From: Pseudomonadota bacterium
GTDB lineage: Bacteria > Myxococcota_A > UBA796 > CAJQPC01
NCBI GenBank assembly: GCA_024228935.1
Contig: JAAESX010000064.1
Span: forward strand, 1-42,113
Direction: 5' to 3'
DNA length: 42,113 nt
The stretch's first letter is position 1; every line of letters starts with the position of its first letter. Position numbers and translations under genes: made by a program. The notes beneath the pieces were generated by a model. The model searched no databases. It was not told where the DNA came from and was given only the letters and a program-made list of their open reading frames with translations. Shown in pieces: positions 8,799 to 17,221 of the stretch.

Positions 8799-9689
8799 AT
8801 GCGCATGATCAGCAACGCAATCGGTGCACTCTTTCTCGTCGGCGGCCTCGCGCTGTCCGGCACCGCCCTGGCCGACGAGCCGGTCGACGACCTCGTGCTG
8901 GACGGGATCGTCCAGGACGACGACGACGACGACCTCGACGACATCCTGGGTGGCGACACCGAGGAGTCGGTCAAGGACGAGCGCGAGGCCCTCAAGAGCG
9001 GCGACATCGACGACCGCGTCGGCGTCCAGTCCGAGCAGATCCTCGAAGAGCAGATCAAGGCCAACCGCCGCGTCATCAAGACGCTCCAGCGGAAGAACTT
9101 CCTGAAGCTCGGCCGCTTCGAGGCGGGTGTCCTGCCGTCCTTCGTGACGAACGACCCCTTCCTCAACCGCTACATCATCAGCCTCCGCGGCGGGTACCAC
9201 ATCACCGAGATCTTCGCGATCGAGGTCGAGGCCGCCATCAGCCCGGACCTGGGTGAGGCCGACTGGAAGCCGCTGACCAAGCAGCTGGTCAACGAGAACC
9301 ACGTCAGCCCGGACATCAGCAAGCTGTTGTTCGCCTCGAACGCGACGTTCCAGTTCTCCCCGATCTACGGCAAGGTCGCACTTCGCGGGAACAACATCAT
9401 CAACTTCGATATCTATGGCGCCTTCGGTATGGGCGTCGTCCGTACCAAGGACGACCTCAAGGCCCTCCAGGCGGAGGGGGACCCCATCGCTGAGCAGACC
9501 AAGATCCAGACCCATCCGACGACGAACTTCGGTGGCGGTGTGCGCATCGTGTTCAACGAGTTCGTCGCGGTCCGCGTCGATGGTCGCAGCCTCGTCTACA
9601 TCGAGACGGTCAACAGCACGACGCTCGAGATGAAGAACAACTTCGTCCTCGGCGCCGGTGTGACCTTCTTCTTCCCCGGCATGCAGTAG
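8799..9689 (+). CDS. gltB: Outer-membrane beta-barrel protein, GltB/NfsB-like
   Basis: Second barrel of the array, 296 residues, 9 bp after gltA-like. A signal peptide (MRMISNAIGALFLVGGLALS, cleaved after ALA) precedes an acidic stretch with a run of aspartates from a (GAC)n tract near 8919, a charged, probably helical linker (about 50-95), and a barrel domain of the same family as its neighbour (ARSYVY there matches GRSLVY here). A second in-frame ATG 6 bp downstream is equally possible as start. The aspartate run between signal peptide and barrel would face the periplasm and might bind calcium, which is speculative. Expected partners are the A, C, D, E and H products. Confidence 0.72.
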   Translation: MRMISNAIGALFLVGGLALSGTALADEPVDDLVLDGIVQDDDDDDLDDILGGDTEESVKDEREALKSGDIDDRVGVQSEQILEEQIKANRRVIKTLQRKNFLKLGRFEAGVLPSFVTNDPFLNRYIISLRGGYHITEIFAIEVEAAISPDLGEADWKPLTKQLVNENHVSPDISKLLFASNATFQFSPIYGKVALRGNNIINFDIYGAFGMGVVRTKDDLKALQAEGDPIAEQTKIQTHPTTNFGGGVRIVFNEFVAVRVDGRSLVYIETVNSTTLEMKNNFVLGAGVTFFFPGMQ

Positions 9690-9695
9690 GCCCTC

Positions 9696-11570
9696 ATGAA
9701 GACCAGCAAGCTTCTCGGTTCCGTCGGCCTCGCCGCCGCCTTCCTCTTCTCGGGCAACGCGTTCGCGCTGGACTGCGACGAGATCATGAACATGGTCAAC
9801 GTCAACGTCCCCACCTCCATCGTCGTCGCGACGATGGAGGACAGCGGCGAGCAGTTCACCAACGAAGAGATCCGTTGCCTCATCAACGAGGGCGCGCCTG
9901 AGGACGTCGTCAAGACTGCCAAGAAGATGAGCGCCGCTGCCGCTGCCCCCGTCAAGGAAGAGGAGCGCTCCGACCTCTCGGTCGACAAGAAGCGCCCCGA
10001 CGACTCCTGGGAGGACGCCGAGGTCATCGGCGAGGACAAGCGTCGTGGACGCGGCAACCAGTACGAGGACCTGCCCGAAGAGGGCGAGCGCAGCGACACG
10101 TCGCAGTGCGGTCGCATGGTCGATGACGCCGTCCAGGCGTTCAAGGCCAACAAGCCCCTGAGCGCCAGCAAGCAGCTCTTCGACCTGATGGAGGAGGGCA
10201 CCTGCCCCGACCAGCAGGCCAAGATGCAGTTCTACCTGGCTCGGGCGCTCTACGACCTCCAGATGTACCACTCGAGCCAGTACTACTTCATGCAGGTCGT
10301 GAAGAAGGGACCGGCGAACCAGTACTTCAAGTACGCGCTGCCCAAGGTCGTCTCGATCGCTCGCTACACCGGCGACGACAGCGAGCTCATGCGCATCGTG
10401 CCGAAGATTCCGCCCGAGCAGTACCCGCGTCAGGCCAAGAACTACCTGTACTACCTGATGGGTGTTCGGCTCTACGACAAGGACCAGCTGTCCGAGGCTC
10501 GCCGCTACTTCGGCCAGATCTCGACGAAGTCGGATGTCTACCTGAAGTCCAAGTACTTCGAGGGCGTCATCTACAACCGTCAGGGTCGCCTCAAGTCCGC
10601 CGTCAAGTCGTTCCGCGACGTGTACCGCGACGCCGACTCGGTCGACATCTACAACGAGCAGGAGCTCATCGAGGTCGAGCACCTGGCCGACCTGTCGCTC
10701 CTGAACGTGGCCCGGATCTACTACAGCATCCAGCGCTTCGACGAGGCCACCAAGTACTACGACCTCATCCCCCGGGACTCCGAGTACTGGGCCGAGTCGC
10801 TGTTCGAGTCCGCCTGGTCGAGCTTCATGCAGAACCAGCTGAACAAGACCCTGGGTCACATCCTGACGGTCCGTTCGCCCTTCTACAACGAAGAGGAGTT
10901 CCTGCCCGAGGCCACCATCCTCCGGGCCCTGACCTTCTTCAACCTGTGTGAGTACGGCCAGGTCGAGCGCGAGCTCCTGGCCTTCGAGTCGGCCATCCGC
11001 CCGATGCACCAGGAGCTGAAGGACTTCGTCAAGCAGTACTCCACCTCGGACGGCAAGCAGCTCGCCGACCAGGCGTACGAGTCCTACTTCGAGGGCGTGA
11101 AGCGCGAGTCGGTCCTGCCGAAGTCGATGTTCTCCACGTTCCTGCGCAACCAGGACCTCTACTCGCTCGTCCGGCACCTCCAGCTGATGGACGAGGAAGA
11201 GCGGAACATCGAGGCCCAGAAGAGCCTCTGGCGGGACACCGTCGGGAGCCACCTGAAGTCCATCATCGAGAAGGACCGTCGCCGCTACAAGAAGCGGGCT
11301 GGTCTGGTCCTCCTCTCCGAGATGGCCCGCATGGCCAACCACCTCGGTGACCTCCTGACGCAGTCCGAGATCATTCGCTTCGAGGTCATCTCGGCCCAGC
11401 GCGTGGACTACGACTACAAGATTGCCAACGTCGATCTCGTCGACAGCCAGGACGAGGCGCTCATCGACTTCGCCACGTCCGTCGACTTCATCTATTGGCC
11501 GTTCAACGGGGAATTCTGGGAAGACGAGCTCGGTTACTACATCTACACCGAGCAGGGTTCCTGCAACTGA
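9696..11570 (+). CDS. gltC: Periplasmic TPR protein, GltC/NfsC-like
   Basis: The 624-residue product has a signal peptide (MKTSKLLGSVGLAAAFLFSG, cleaved near AFA) and no lipobox, so it should be periplasmic. A first domain at about 25-75 is followed by a charged low-complexity linker (about 75-135), then repeated helical hairpins of TPR type (for example MQFYLARALYDLQMYHSSQYYF and LLNVARIYYSIQRFDEATKYY). The Myxococcus GltC and NfsC proteins have this layout. It starts 6 bp after the gltB-like stop, so it is co-transcribed. TPR surfaces usually dock partner proteins; here the likely partners are the barrels on one side and the D and E TPR proteins on the other. Confidence 0.74.
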   Translation: MKTSKLLGSVGLAAAFLFSGNAFALDCDEIMNMVNVNVPTSIVVATMEDSGEQFTNEEIRCLINEGAPEDVVKTAKKMSAAAAAPVKEEERSDLSVDKKRPDDSWEDAEVIGEDKRRGRGNQYEDLPEEGERSDTSQCGRMVDDAVQAFKANKPLSASKQLFDLMEEGTCPDQQAKMQFYLARALYDLQMYHSSQYYFMQVVKKGPANQYFKYALPKVVSIARYTGDDSELMRIVPKIPPEQYPRQAKNYLYYLMGVRLYDKDQLSEARRYFGQISTKSDVYLKSKYFEGVIYNRQGRLKSAVKSFRDVYRDADSVDIYNEQELIEVEHLADLSLLNVARIYYSIQRFDEATKYYDLIPRDSEYWAESLFESAWSSFMQNQLNKTLGHILTVRSPFYNEEEFLPEATILRALTFFNLCEYGQVERELLAFESAIRPMHQELKDFVKQYSTSDGKQLADQAYESYFEGVKRESVLPKSMFSTFLRNQDLYSLVRHLQLMDEEERNIEAQKSLWRDTVGSHLKSIIEKDRRRYKKRAGLVLLSEMARMANHLGDLLTQSEIIRFEVISAQRVDYDYKIANVDLVDSQDEALIDFATSVDFIYWPFNGEFWEDELGYYIYTEQGSCN

Positions 11571-11587
11571 TTCCTCGCCCCCCTCGT

Positions 11588-11684
11588 TCCCCCTGAGGGG
11601 GACGGACCCCATCTTTCCATCGAGCGAGCCGCGCCGGCACCGACGCGGCTCATCACCATGAGGGCCTCGCTTCTCGCGGGGCCC
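11588..11684 (+). other. Three consecutive hairpins between gltC-like and gltD-like genes
   Basis: The 130-bp gap holds TCCCCC/GGGGGA around TGA (11588-11602), GAGCCGCG/CGCGGCTC around 10 bases (11626-11651), and a 9-bp stem GGGCCTCGC/GCGGGGCCC with one G-T pair (11662-11684). None has a T tract, so they look more like RNA-stabilising or attenuating structures than terminators. They separate A-B-C from D-E and could set different expression levels of barrels and TPR proteins. Confidence 0.5.
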
Positions 11685-11700
11685 AAGAGGTAACGACAGC

Positions 11701-14700
11701 ATGGTTCGAACGATCCGACACCTGGTCGTCCCCCTTGCCCTCGCCTTCGCGGCGGGGTCGTTCGTTTCCGGCGATGCGTACGCGCAGGACCGGGACGACA
11801 AGGAGGAGCGCCGCGTCCTGAAGGCTGATGACGTCGACGAAGGCGCCAACGTCTCCGAAGAGTACCGCCGGATGGCGCGCCAGAAGCGCCACGAAGAGAT
11901 GGCGTTCGCAAAGGAGCTCCTCTCCCGCGGGACGATGCAGGGTGAGCAGAAGGCCGAGATGATGCTCCGCCTCGCCGACCTCTACTTCCAGGAGGGTCGC
12001 GACCTCTACCTGGTCGAGATGCGCGAGTACGAGAAGCAGTTCGACGCTTGCTTCAACGATCCGAAGTGCGACAGCAACTCGATGGTCGCGGACAACACGA
12101 CCTCGGCCAAGTGGCAGAACAAGTCGATCAAGCTCTACCGGCAGATCCTGCAGAACTACCCGACGTTCGCTCGCGCGGACGAGGCGACGTTCTACCTGGC
12201 CTCGGCCCTGCAGGACACGGGTGAACCCAAGGCGGCGCTCAAGGAGTTCACCCGCCTGGTCAAGACGTACCCCGAGAGCCAGTACGTCCCAGACAGCTAC
12301 GTCCAGATCGGCGAGTACTACTTCGACAACAACAACGCCTACAAGGCGCTGCTCGCCTACCAGAAGGCCGCGGCGTACCGCGACAGCGCCAAGTACAGCT
12401 TCGCGATGTACAAGCTCGGCTGGTGCTACTACAACGTCGGCGAGTACGGCAAGGCCATCGACACGATGAAGTCGGTCGTCGCCTACTCGATGGCGGCCCA
12501 GCAGCAGGGCGCCTCGAGCAAGGGCAACATCCAGCTCCAGGACGAAGCGCTCAAGGACCTGGTCCGCTTCTTCGCGGACGCCGGTGAGATGGACGAGGCG
12601 TACGCCTACTTCAACAAGCTCGGCAAGAAGGACCTCATCCGGAACATGCTGAAGCGTCTCGCTTCGACGTACTTCGAGCAGGGCAAGTTCGAGCAGTGCA
12701 TCCAGACGTACCGTCGTCTGATCGCCGAGGACCCGAACAGCGCCAACGCGCCCGAGTACCAGAACGAGATCATCAAGGCGTACCAGAAGATCGGACGCAA
12801 GAAGGAGACGCTCGCCGAGATCGACCGCCTCCTGAAGACGTACGGCAAGAACAGCGCCTGGTCCCGCAGCAACGCTGCCGACCAGGACGCCGTCAGCGAC
12901 GCCCTCGGCTACATCGAACGGAACCTCCGCACCGTCGCCATCAACTACCACACCGAGGCCAAGAAGCTCGGCACCGGTGGCGCGGCCAAGGAGACGTACC
13001 TCCTCGCCTACAAGGCCTACTCGGTCTACCTCGAGGAGTTCCCGGACAACAAGCACACGTACGAGATGCGGTACGCCTTCGGCGAGCTCCTCTACAAGAT
13101 CAAGAAGTTCGACCAGGCCTTCGAGCAGTACATGGAGGTCGTCAAGCTCGACCCCAAGGGCAAGCACTCGGAGTTCTGCGCCGAGTCCGCCATCTTCGCG
13201 GCTGAGGAGATGGTCAAGGTCGAGAAGAAGGAAGGCAAGATCAAGGTCGCGGGCAAGGACAACAAGACCGAGCCCCTCGAGATGAGCGACTGGGAGAAGC
13301 AGCAGCTCACCGCGCTCGACCAGTACAGCAAGCTCTTCCCCGAGTCGAAGAAGACCAAGAACGTCATCTACAAGTCGGCGTACCTGCTCTACAACAAGAA
13401 CCAGTTCAAGGAAGCCTCCGACCGGTTCCGTGTCGTCATCGGCATGAACCCGAAGTCGAAGGAGGCGATGCTCGCCGCCAACCTCATCCTCGACTCGTTC
13501 ACGCTCGTCGAGGACTGGAACAACCTGAAGGACGTCAGCAAGGCGTTCTACGACCAGGAGAGCCTGGGCGACAAGAAGTTCAAGAAGGAGGTCTACTCGA
13601 TCTACGAGAAGGCCAGCTTCAAGCTCATCGAGATCGACTTCGAGAAGGACAAGGACGAGGTCAAGGCGGCCGACGGCTTCATGGCCTTCTACACCGAGTT
13701 CCCCGAGAGCGACGTCGCCGACCTCGCGCTCAACAACGCCTCGGTCTACTACTACAACAACGACAAGCGCGGGCAGGCCATGGCCACCCGGATCACGCTC
13801 ATCGAGAACCACCCGAAGAGCAAGTTCTACAACGACCAGGTCGCGAGCCTCGGCTACGACTACGAGTCCCAGGCGAACTTCCCGGAAGCGGCCGACTGGT
13901 ACGAGAAGCTCTTCAGCCTCGACAAGGAGCACGCCTCCGCCGGTGACGCCATCTTCTCCGCCGCCCTGTTCCGCAAGGCGATGGGCGACTGGGAAGGCGC
14001 CATCAAGAACTACAAGCTCTACATGGCGGCGTTCCCCGAGAAGGACAACATCGACGACATCACGCTCGATGTGGCCCAGATCTACGAGGAGAACGAGCAG
14101 TTCGACCAGGCTGCGAAGGTCTACCTGACCTTCTTCAGCCGGAAGGACACCGAGGGCCTCTCCGCGGACCAGATCATGTTCGCGCGGCTCCACTACGGAC
14201 TCGCGCTGGAAGAGCTCGGACAGCAGTCCAAGGCCGACAAGCACTGGACCGAGACGGTCGAGTACTTCAACGTCGCCAAGGAAGCCGGCGTCGAGATGAC
14301 CTCGGGCGTCGAGTTCGTCGCCGAGATCATGTTCAAGCAGGCGCAGGAGCAGTACGACGACTACGCCGCGATGAAGGTCGCCGGGCCCAAGGGCAAGGTG
14401 AGCCGGAAGCAGGAGGACAAGATCCTCGGAGACAACCTGGTCGCCAAGGCCAAGGCTCTCCAGGGCGTCGAGGCCACCTACGCGGCAATCATCAACACCG
14501 GTGCCGGTGAGTGGGGTCTCGCCTCACTCGTCCAGCTCGGCCAGGCCTACGAGAACATGGGTGAGTCCCTCGAGAACTCGCACATCCCCTCGTACCTGAC
14601 CGACGACCAGATCGAGTTCTACCGGATGAACCTCGAGGACAAGGTCTACCCGCAGGTCGAGAAGGCGGTCGCCGCCTACGGTGCTGCGCTCGAGAAGTCC

Positions 14701-14856
14701 TACGAGCTCAACCTCTACAACGACAAGCTGGCGTTCTCGACGCGTCGTCTCGGCGAGCTTCGCCCCGACGACTTCCAGGGCCTGCAGGAGCAGGTCCTCG
14801 AGCCCGGCTACACCTCCGCTTCGAAGAGCACCGCCTCTTTCGAAGAGTCCCTGTAG
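11701..14856 (+). CDS. gltD: Very long periplasmic TPR protein, GltD/NfsD-like (AgmU family)
   Basis: The 1051-residue product has a signal peptide (MVRTIRHLVVPLALAFAAGS, cleaved near AYA) and then almost only helical TPR-like repeats, rich in Lys, Glu, Tyr and Phe (for example ATFYLASALQDTGEPKAAL, YAFGELLYKIKKFDQAFEQY, WYEKLFSLDKEHASAGDAIF). Myxococcus GltD (AgmU) and NfsD are similarly long periplasmic TPR proteins that assemble the trans-envelope complex. Two cysteines near residue 120 (CFNDPKC) may form a disulfide. ATG at 11701 follows AAGAGG by about 10 bp. The next gene starts 15 bp downstream. A solenoid of this size could span a large part of the periplasm, which is inference from length. 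Confidence 0.8.
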   Translation: MVRTIRHLVVPLALAFAAGSFVSGDAYAQDRDDKEERRVLKADDVDEGANVSEEYRRMARQKRHEEMAFAKELLSRGTMQGEQKAEMMLRLADLYFQEGRDLYLVEMREYEKQFDACFNDPKCDSNSMVADNTTSAKWQNKSIKLYRQILQNYPTFARADEATFYLASALQDTGEPKAALKEFTRLVKTYPESQYVPDSYVQIGEYYFDNNNAYKALLAYQKAAAYRDSAKYSFAMYKLGWCYYNVGEYGKAIDTMKSVVAYSMAAQQQGASSKGNIQLQDEALKDLVRFFADAGEMDEAYAYFNKLGKKDLIRNMLKRLASTYFEQGKFEQCIQTYRRLIAEDPNSANAPEYQNEIIKAYQKIGRKKETLAEIDRLLKTYGKNSAWSRSNAADQDAVSDALGYIERNLRTVAINYHTEAKKLGTGGAAKETYLLAYKAYSVYLEEFPDNKHTYEMRYAFGELLYKIKKFDQAFEQYMEVVKLDPKGKHSEFCAESAIFAAEEMVKVEKKEGKIKVAGKDNKTEPLEMSDWEKQQLTALDQYSKLFPESKKTKNVIYKSAYLLYNKNQFKEASDRFRVVIGMNPKSKEAMLAANLILDSFTLVEDWNNLKDVSKAFYDQESLGDKKFKKEVYSIYEKASFKLIEIDFEKDKDEVKAADGFMAFYTEFPESDVADLALNNASVYYYNNDKRGQAMATRITLIENHPKSKFYNDQVASLGYDYESQANFPEAADWYEKLFSLDKEHASAGDAIFSAALFRKAMGDWEGAIKNYKLYMAAFPEKDNIDDITLDVAQIYEENEQFDQAAKVYLTFFSRKDTEGLSADQIMFARLHYGLALEELGQQSKADKHWTETVEYFNVAKEAGVEMTSGVEFVAEIMFKQAQEQYDDYAAMKVAGPKGKVSRKQEDKILGDNLVAKAKALQGVEATYAAIINTGAGEWGLASLVQLGQAYENMGESLENSHIPSYLTDDQIEFYRMNLEDKVYPQVEKAVAAYGAALEKSYELNLYNDKLAFSTRRLGELRPDDFQGLQEQVLEPGYTSASKSTASFEESL

Positions 14857-14871
14857 GGGCGAGGAAGAACC

Positions 14872-16503
14872 ATGTTCAAGATCAAGAACGGACTGCTCCT
14901 CAGCCTCGCCCTGACCGTCGGCTTCACGCTGACGGCCTGTGGCGAGGAGAAGACTCCCGAGGTCGATGAAGCGACCGTCACGGACCCCGGCTACTTCTTC
15001 AGCCGCGCCGTGACGACGCTCAAGAGCCCCGACAGCAAGACCGGCGCGGTGGACTACCAGTCCGCCTACGACGACTTCGCCAAGGCCATCGGCCTGGGTG
15101 GGGGCGCCCGCGCCGAGTTCAACGCCGGCTGGGCTGCTGAGCGCCTCGGCAAGAAGGACCAGGCGGAGAAGCACTACCGCGCCGCCCTGGCCGACGATGC
15201 CGCCTACACGAACGCGCTCGTGAACCTCGCGAACCTCCTCACGGAGGGTGATCGCCACGCCGAGTCGGTGGAGATCTACCGGAACTACATCGCCGCGAAG
15301 CCCGACCTGGCCATGCACAACAGCCTGGTCAACGCGCTCACGCAGGCCGGTAGCTACGACGAGGCTGTGACCGAGGCGCAGAACATCCTGCAGACCCACC
15401 CGGATGACGTCGCGGCGTACCGGAACCTGTCGCGCACCTACTTCGCCATGGGCGAGTTCGGCATGAGCCAGCTCTGCGCGGAGAAGGCCAAGACGCTGCA
15501 GGACGGCGACCCCGGCATCTACAACAACATGGGCGTGACGTACCTCCAGCAGGAAGACCTGCCGGCGGCTGTCGAGTCCTTCAAGACGGCGATCAAGGTC
15601 GACCCCGACAACGTCGAGGCCAACCTCAACCTGGGCTACGTCGCCCTCGACTCCGGCGACTACCAGCAGGCGTTCGACTGCTTCTCGCAGGTTCGGACCG
15701 CCTCGCCGGAGAACGTCGACGGTCTGCTCGGCCTCGCGGTCGCGCAGCGCGGACTGAAGAAGTACGACGAGGCCAGCGCCACCTACGACACCATCCTCAC
15801 GATGGCGCCGGGCAACGAGGTCGCGTACTTCAACGCCTCGACGCTGCACGAGCGGTACACCAAGGACTTCAAGAAGGCCAAGAAGATCCTCCAAGAGTAC
15901 GTCGACGGCAACCAGGGCGAGATCGGCCCGAGCCACGAGGTGTTCGCCCGCATCGACCGCATCGCGGAGTCCGAGCGCCAGGAAGCCGAGCGCATGGCCG
16001 CGATCGAGAAGAAGAAGAAGGAAGCCGAAGAGCGTGAGAAGCGTCAGCGTGCTCAGCTCGCCGAGCTGAAGACCCGCGTCGACGGCTTCAACGCCAAGGT
16101 CACGGAAGCGAGCTGCCCGGCTCTCATCGAGATGGGCATGATCGAAGACTTCCAGATGATCGCCGAGCAGGGCCAGATGGTCGTGGACGCCGAGGACTTC
16201 CAGATGGCGGGTGACATGATCACCTTCCTCGACTCGATGGAGCCTGCGCTCGACGAGATGATCCCGATGTGCGGTTCCGCCGAGCCGGCGCCGGCCGAGG
16301 TCCCCGCTGAGGGTGCTGCTCCCGCCGAGGGCGACGCCGCTCCCGCCGAGGAGGCTGCTCCGGCCGAGGGCGAGGCCGCTCCTGCTGAGGAGGCTGCTGC
16401 CCCCGCCGAGGAGGCTGCCCCCGCCGAGGAGGCCGCCGCTCCCGCCGAGGAAGCTGCGCCCGCGGAAGAGACGCCGGGGACGGCAGGCGGCAAGAAGGAG
16501 TAG
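14872..16503 (+). CDS. gltE: TPR lipoprotein, GltE/NfsE-like
   Basis: The 543-residue product starts with a lipoprotein signal (lipobox LTACG, Cys at 24). TPR units follow at about 60-350 (AEFNAGWAAERLGKKDQAEK, GIYNNMGVTYLQQEDLPAAV, EANLNLGYVALDSGDYQQAF). A charged coiled coil lies at about 365-410 (RQEAERMAAIEKKKKEAEER), then a short domain with two cysteines, and a tail of Ala-Pro-Ala-Glu-Glu repeats ending GGKKE. Myxococcus GltE is likewise a TPR lipoprotein of the gliding complex. It is 15 bp after gltD-like and closes the A-E unit; a strong hairpin follows. Confidence 0.77.
   Translation: MFKIKNGLLLSLALTVGFTLTACGEEKTPEVDEATVTDPGYFFSRAVTTLKSPDSKTGAVDYQSAYDDFAKAIGLGGGARAEFNAGWAAERLGKKDQAEKHYRAALADDAAYTNALVNLANLLTEGDRHAESVEIYRNYIAAKPDLAMHNSLVNALTQAGSYDEAVTEAQNILQTHPDDVAAYRNLSRTYFAMGEFGMSQLCAEKAKTLQDGDPGIYNNMGVTYLQQEDLPAAVESFKTAIKVDPDNVEANLNLGYVALDSGDYQQAFDCFSQVRTASPENVDGLLGLAVAQRGLKKYDEASATYDTILTMAPGNEVAYFNASTLHERYTKDFKKAKKILQEYVDGNQGEIGPSHEVFARIDRIAESERQEAERMAAIEKKKKEAEEREKRQRAQLAELKTRVDGFNAKVTEASCPALIEMGMIEDFQMIAEQGQMVVDAEDFQMAGDMITFLDSMEPALDEMIPMCGSAEPAPAEVPAEGAAPAEGDAAPAEEAAPAEGEAAPAEEAAAPAEEAAPAEEAAAPAEEAAPAEETPGTAGGKKE
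16282..16475 (+). repeat. APAEEA-type tandem repeat coding the C-terminal tail of the gltE-like protein
   Basis: Imperfect in-frame repeats of GCTGCTCCCGCCGAGGAG-like units encode about ten copies of Ala-Pro-Ala-Glu-Glu/Gly. The tail would be acidic and extended. Copy number may vary between strains. Confidence 0.8.
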
Positions 16504-16878
16504 GCAGCGCCTGCTTCGACGCCACGAGACGGCGGCCTTCGGGTCGCCGTCTCCTGCTCTGGGGCTCGGCCTCAGGACGAAGATGTCAAAACCACGCCCC
16601 GACCGGGAACCGGACCCACAGAAGGCTGTCGGACCGCCCAACCCCGGAGGTTCTGTGCACCCGTTTTCTCCCCCCTGAGCGTCCTGGACGGACTCGTCAG
16701 CACAGGTTGACTGCAAGCTGACAATGGGTCCGCGACCTCGCTGGCAGAATCGACGGCCAACGGGGGTCTTCTGACCTTCGGGCACCGGACAAAGCCTTGC
16801 AAAGGCCCCTACGTCCCCACTGACCTCATCGCTATAGTCCTGGCGCCCACAGCGCCGACCAGACCTCTCGAGGACTCC
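16504..16878 (+). promoter_or_regulatory. 375-bp non-coding region before the F-G genes: operator repeats, palindrome and -10 box
   Basis: After the UUCG hairpin no credible gene is visible. TTGACT at 16707-16712 and TGACA at 16719-16723 repeat the 11-bp-period motif found before A and H, and GTCTT follows at 16766 (+59), but the -10 at +48 is not conserved here. A perfect palindrome GCCTT-GCA-AAGGC lies at 16794-16806. It is followed by TATAGT at 16833-16838, the best -10 box in the window, 40 bp upstream of the F start codon. The palindrome would centre near -45, a usual activator position. Two control inputs on F-G seem possible. Confidence 0.45.
16526..16553 (+). terminator. Hairpin with UUCG loop after the A-E operon
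   Basis: GAGACGGCGGCC (16526-16537) pairs with GGTCGCCGTCTC (16542-16553), closing on TTCG; all 12 positions pair, one as G-T. The following CTGCTCT is a poor T tract, so this may terminate weakly or protect the 3' end of the A-E message. Confidence 0.65.
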
Positions 16879-17145
16879 ATGAAGCTCATCCGCAACACAC
16901 TGGCCCTCTCCGTCGCCTTCGCCGCGTTCGCCACTCCGGCGCTCGCTCAGGACGAGGAAGCGCCGAAGATCCAGTACAAGTCGCGCACCGAGATCGACTT
17001 CGAAGGCGTCGAGGTCGCAGGTGAGCTCGTGAAGCCGCAGGGCGCACTGCTCCTCGACCGCAAGCGGGCCAACTTCAACCCGCTCATCAAGCTGCGGTCG
17101 GACTTCAACGAAGAGATGGACGAGTCGGTCAACCTGGTCAAGTAG
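16879..17145 (+). CDS. Small periplasmic protein at the F position of the Glt/Nfs-like array
   Basis: An 88-residue product with a clear signal peptide (MKLIRNTLALSVAFAAFATP, cleaved after ALA) and a mature chain of about 65 residues, charged and with no cysteine. I recognise no domain; the mature chain has a beta-like patch (IDFEGVEVAGELVKP) and a basic-hydrophobic stretch (LLLDRKRANFNPLIKLR). ATG follows GAGGA by 7 bp. It sits between the E lipoprotein and the FHA-TonB protein, where nfsF/gltF would be expected. GltF is a component of the same complex, but I cannot confirm homology from memory. It probably shares a transcript with the G gene 76 bp downstream. Codon use and the signal peptide make a real gene likely. 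Confidence 0.7.
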   Translation: MKLIRNTLALSVAFAAFATPALAQDEEAPKIQYKSRTEIDFEGVEVAGELVKPQGALLLDRKRANFNPLIKLRSDFNEEMDESVNLVK

Positions 17146-17221
17146 ACAGGCTCCCCCGAGACTCCACTCCCCCCCTTTCCAGCACTCTTTCCGTGCCCAG
17201 ATGGCACGAACGAGGGAATCT

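Noticed and set aside
7881..11849. Minus-strand open frame of 1322 codons opposite the A-C genes
   Set aside because: Low-complexity Leu/Val/Asp/Arg composition typical of antisense frames in high-GC DNA. The plus strand has signal peptides, ribosome-binding sites and family motifs in the right order.
16554..16706. Possible small gene in the gap after the gltE-like gene
   Set aside because: The open frames there are Arg/Pro-rich, lack ribosome-binding sites, and cross the operator region.
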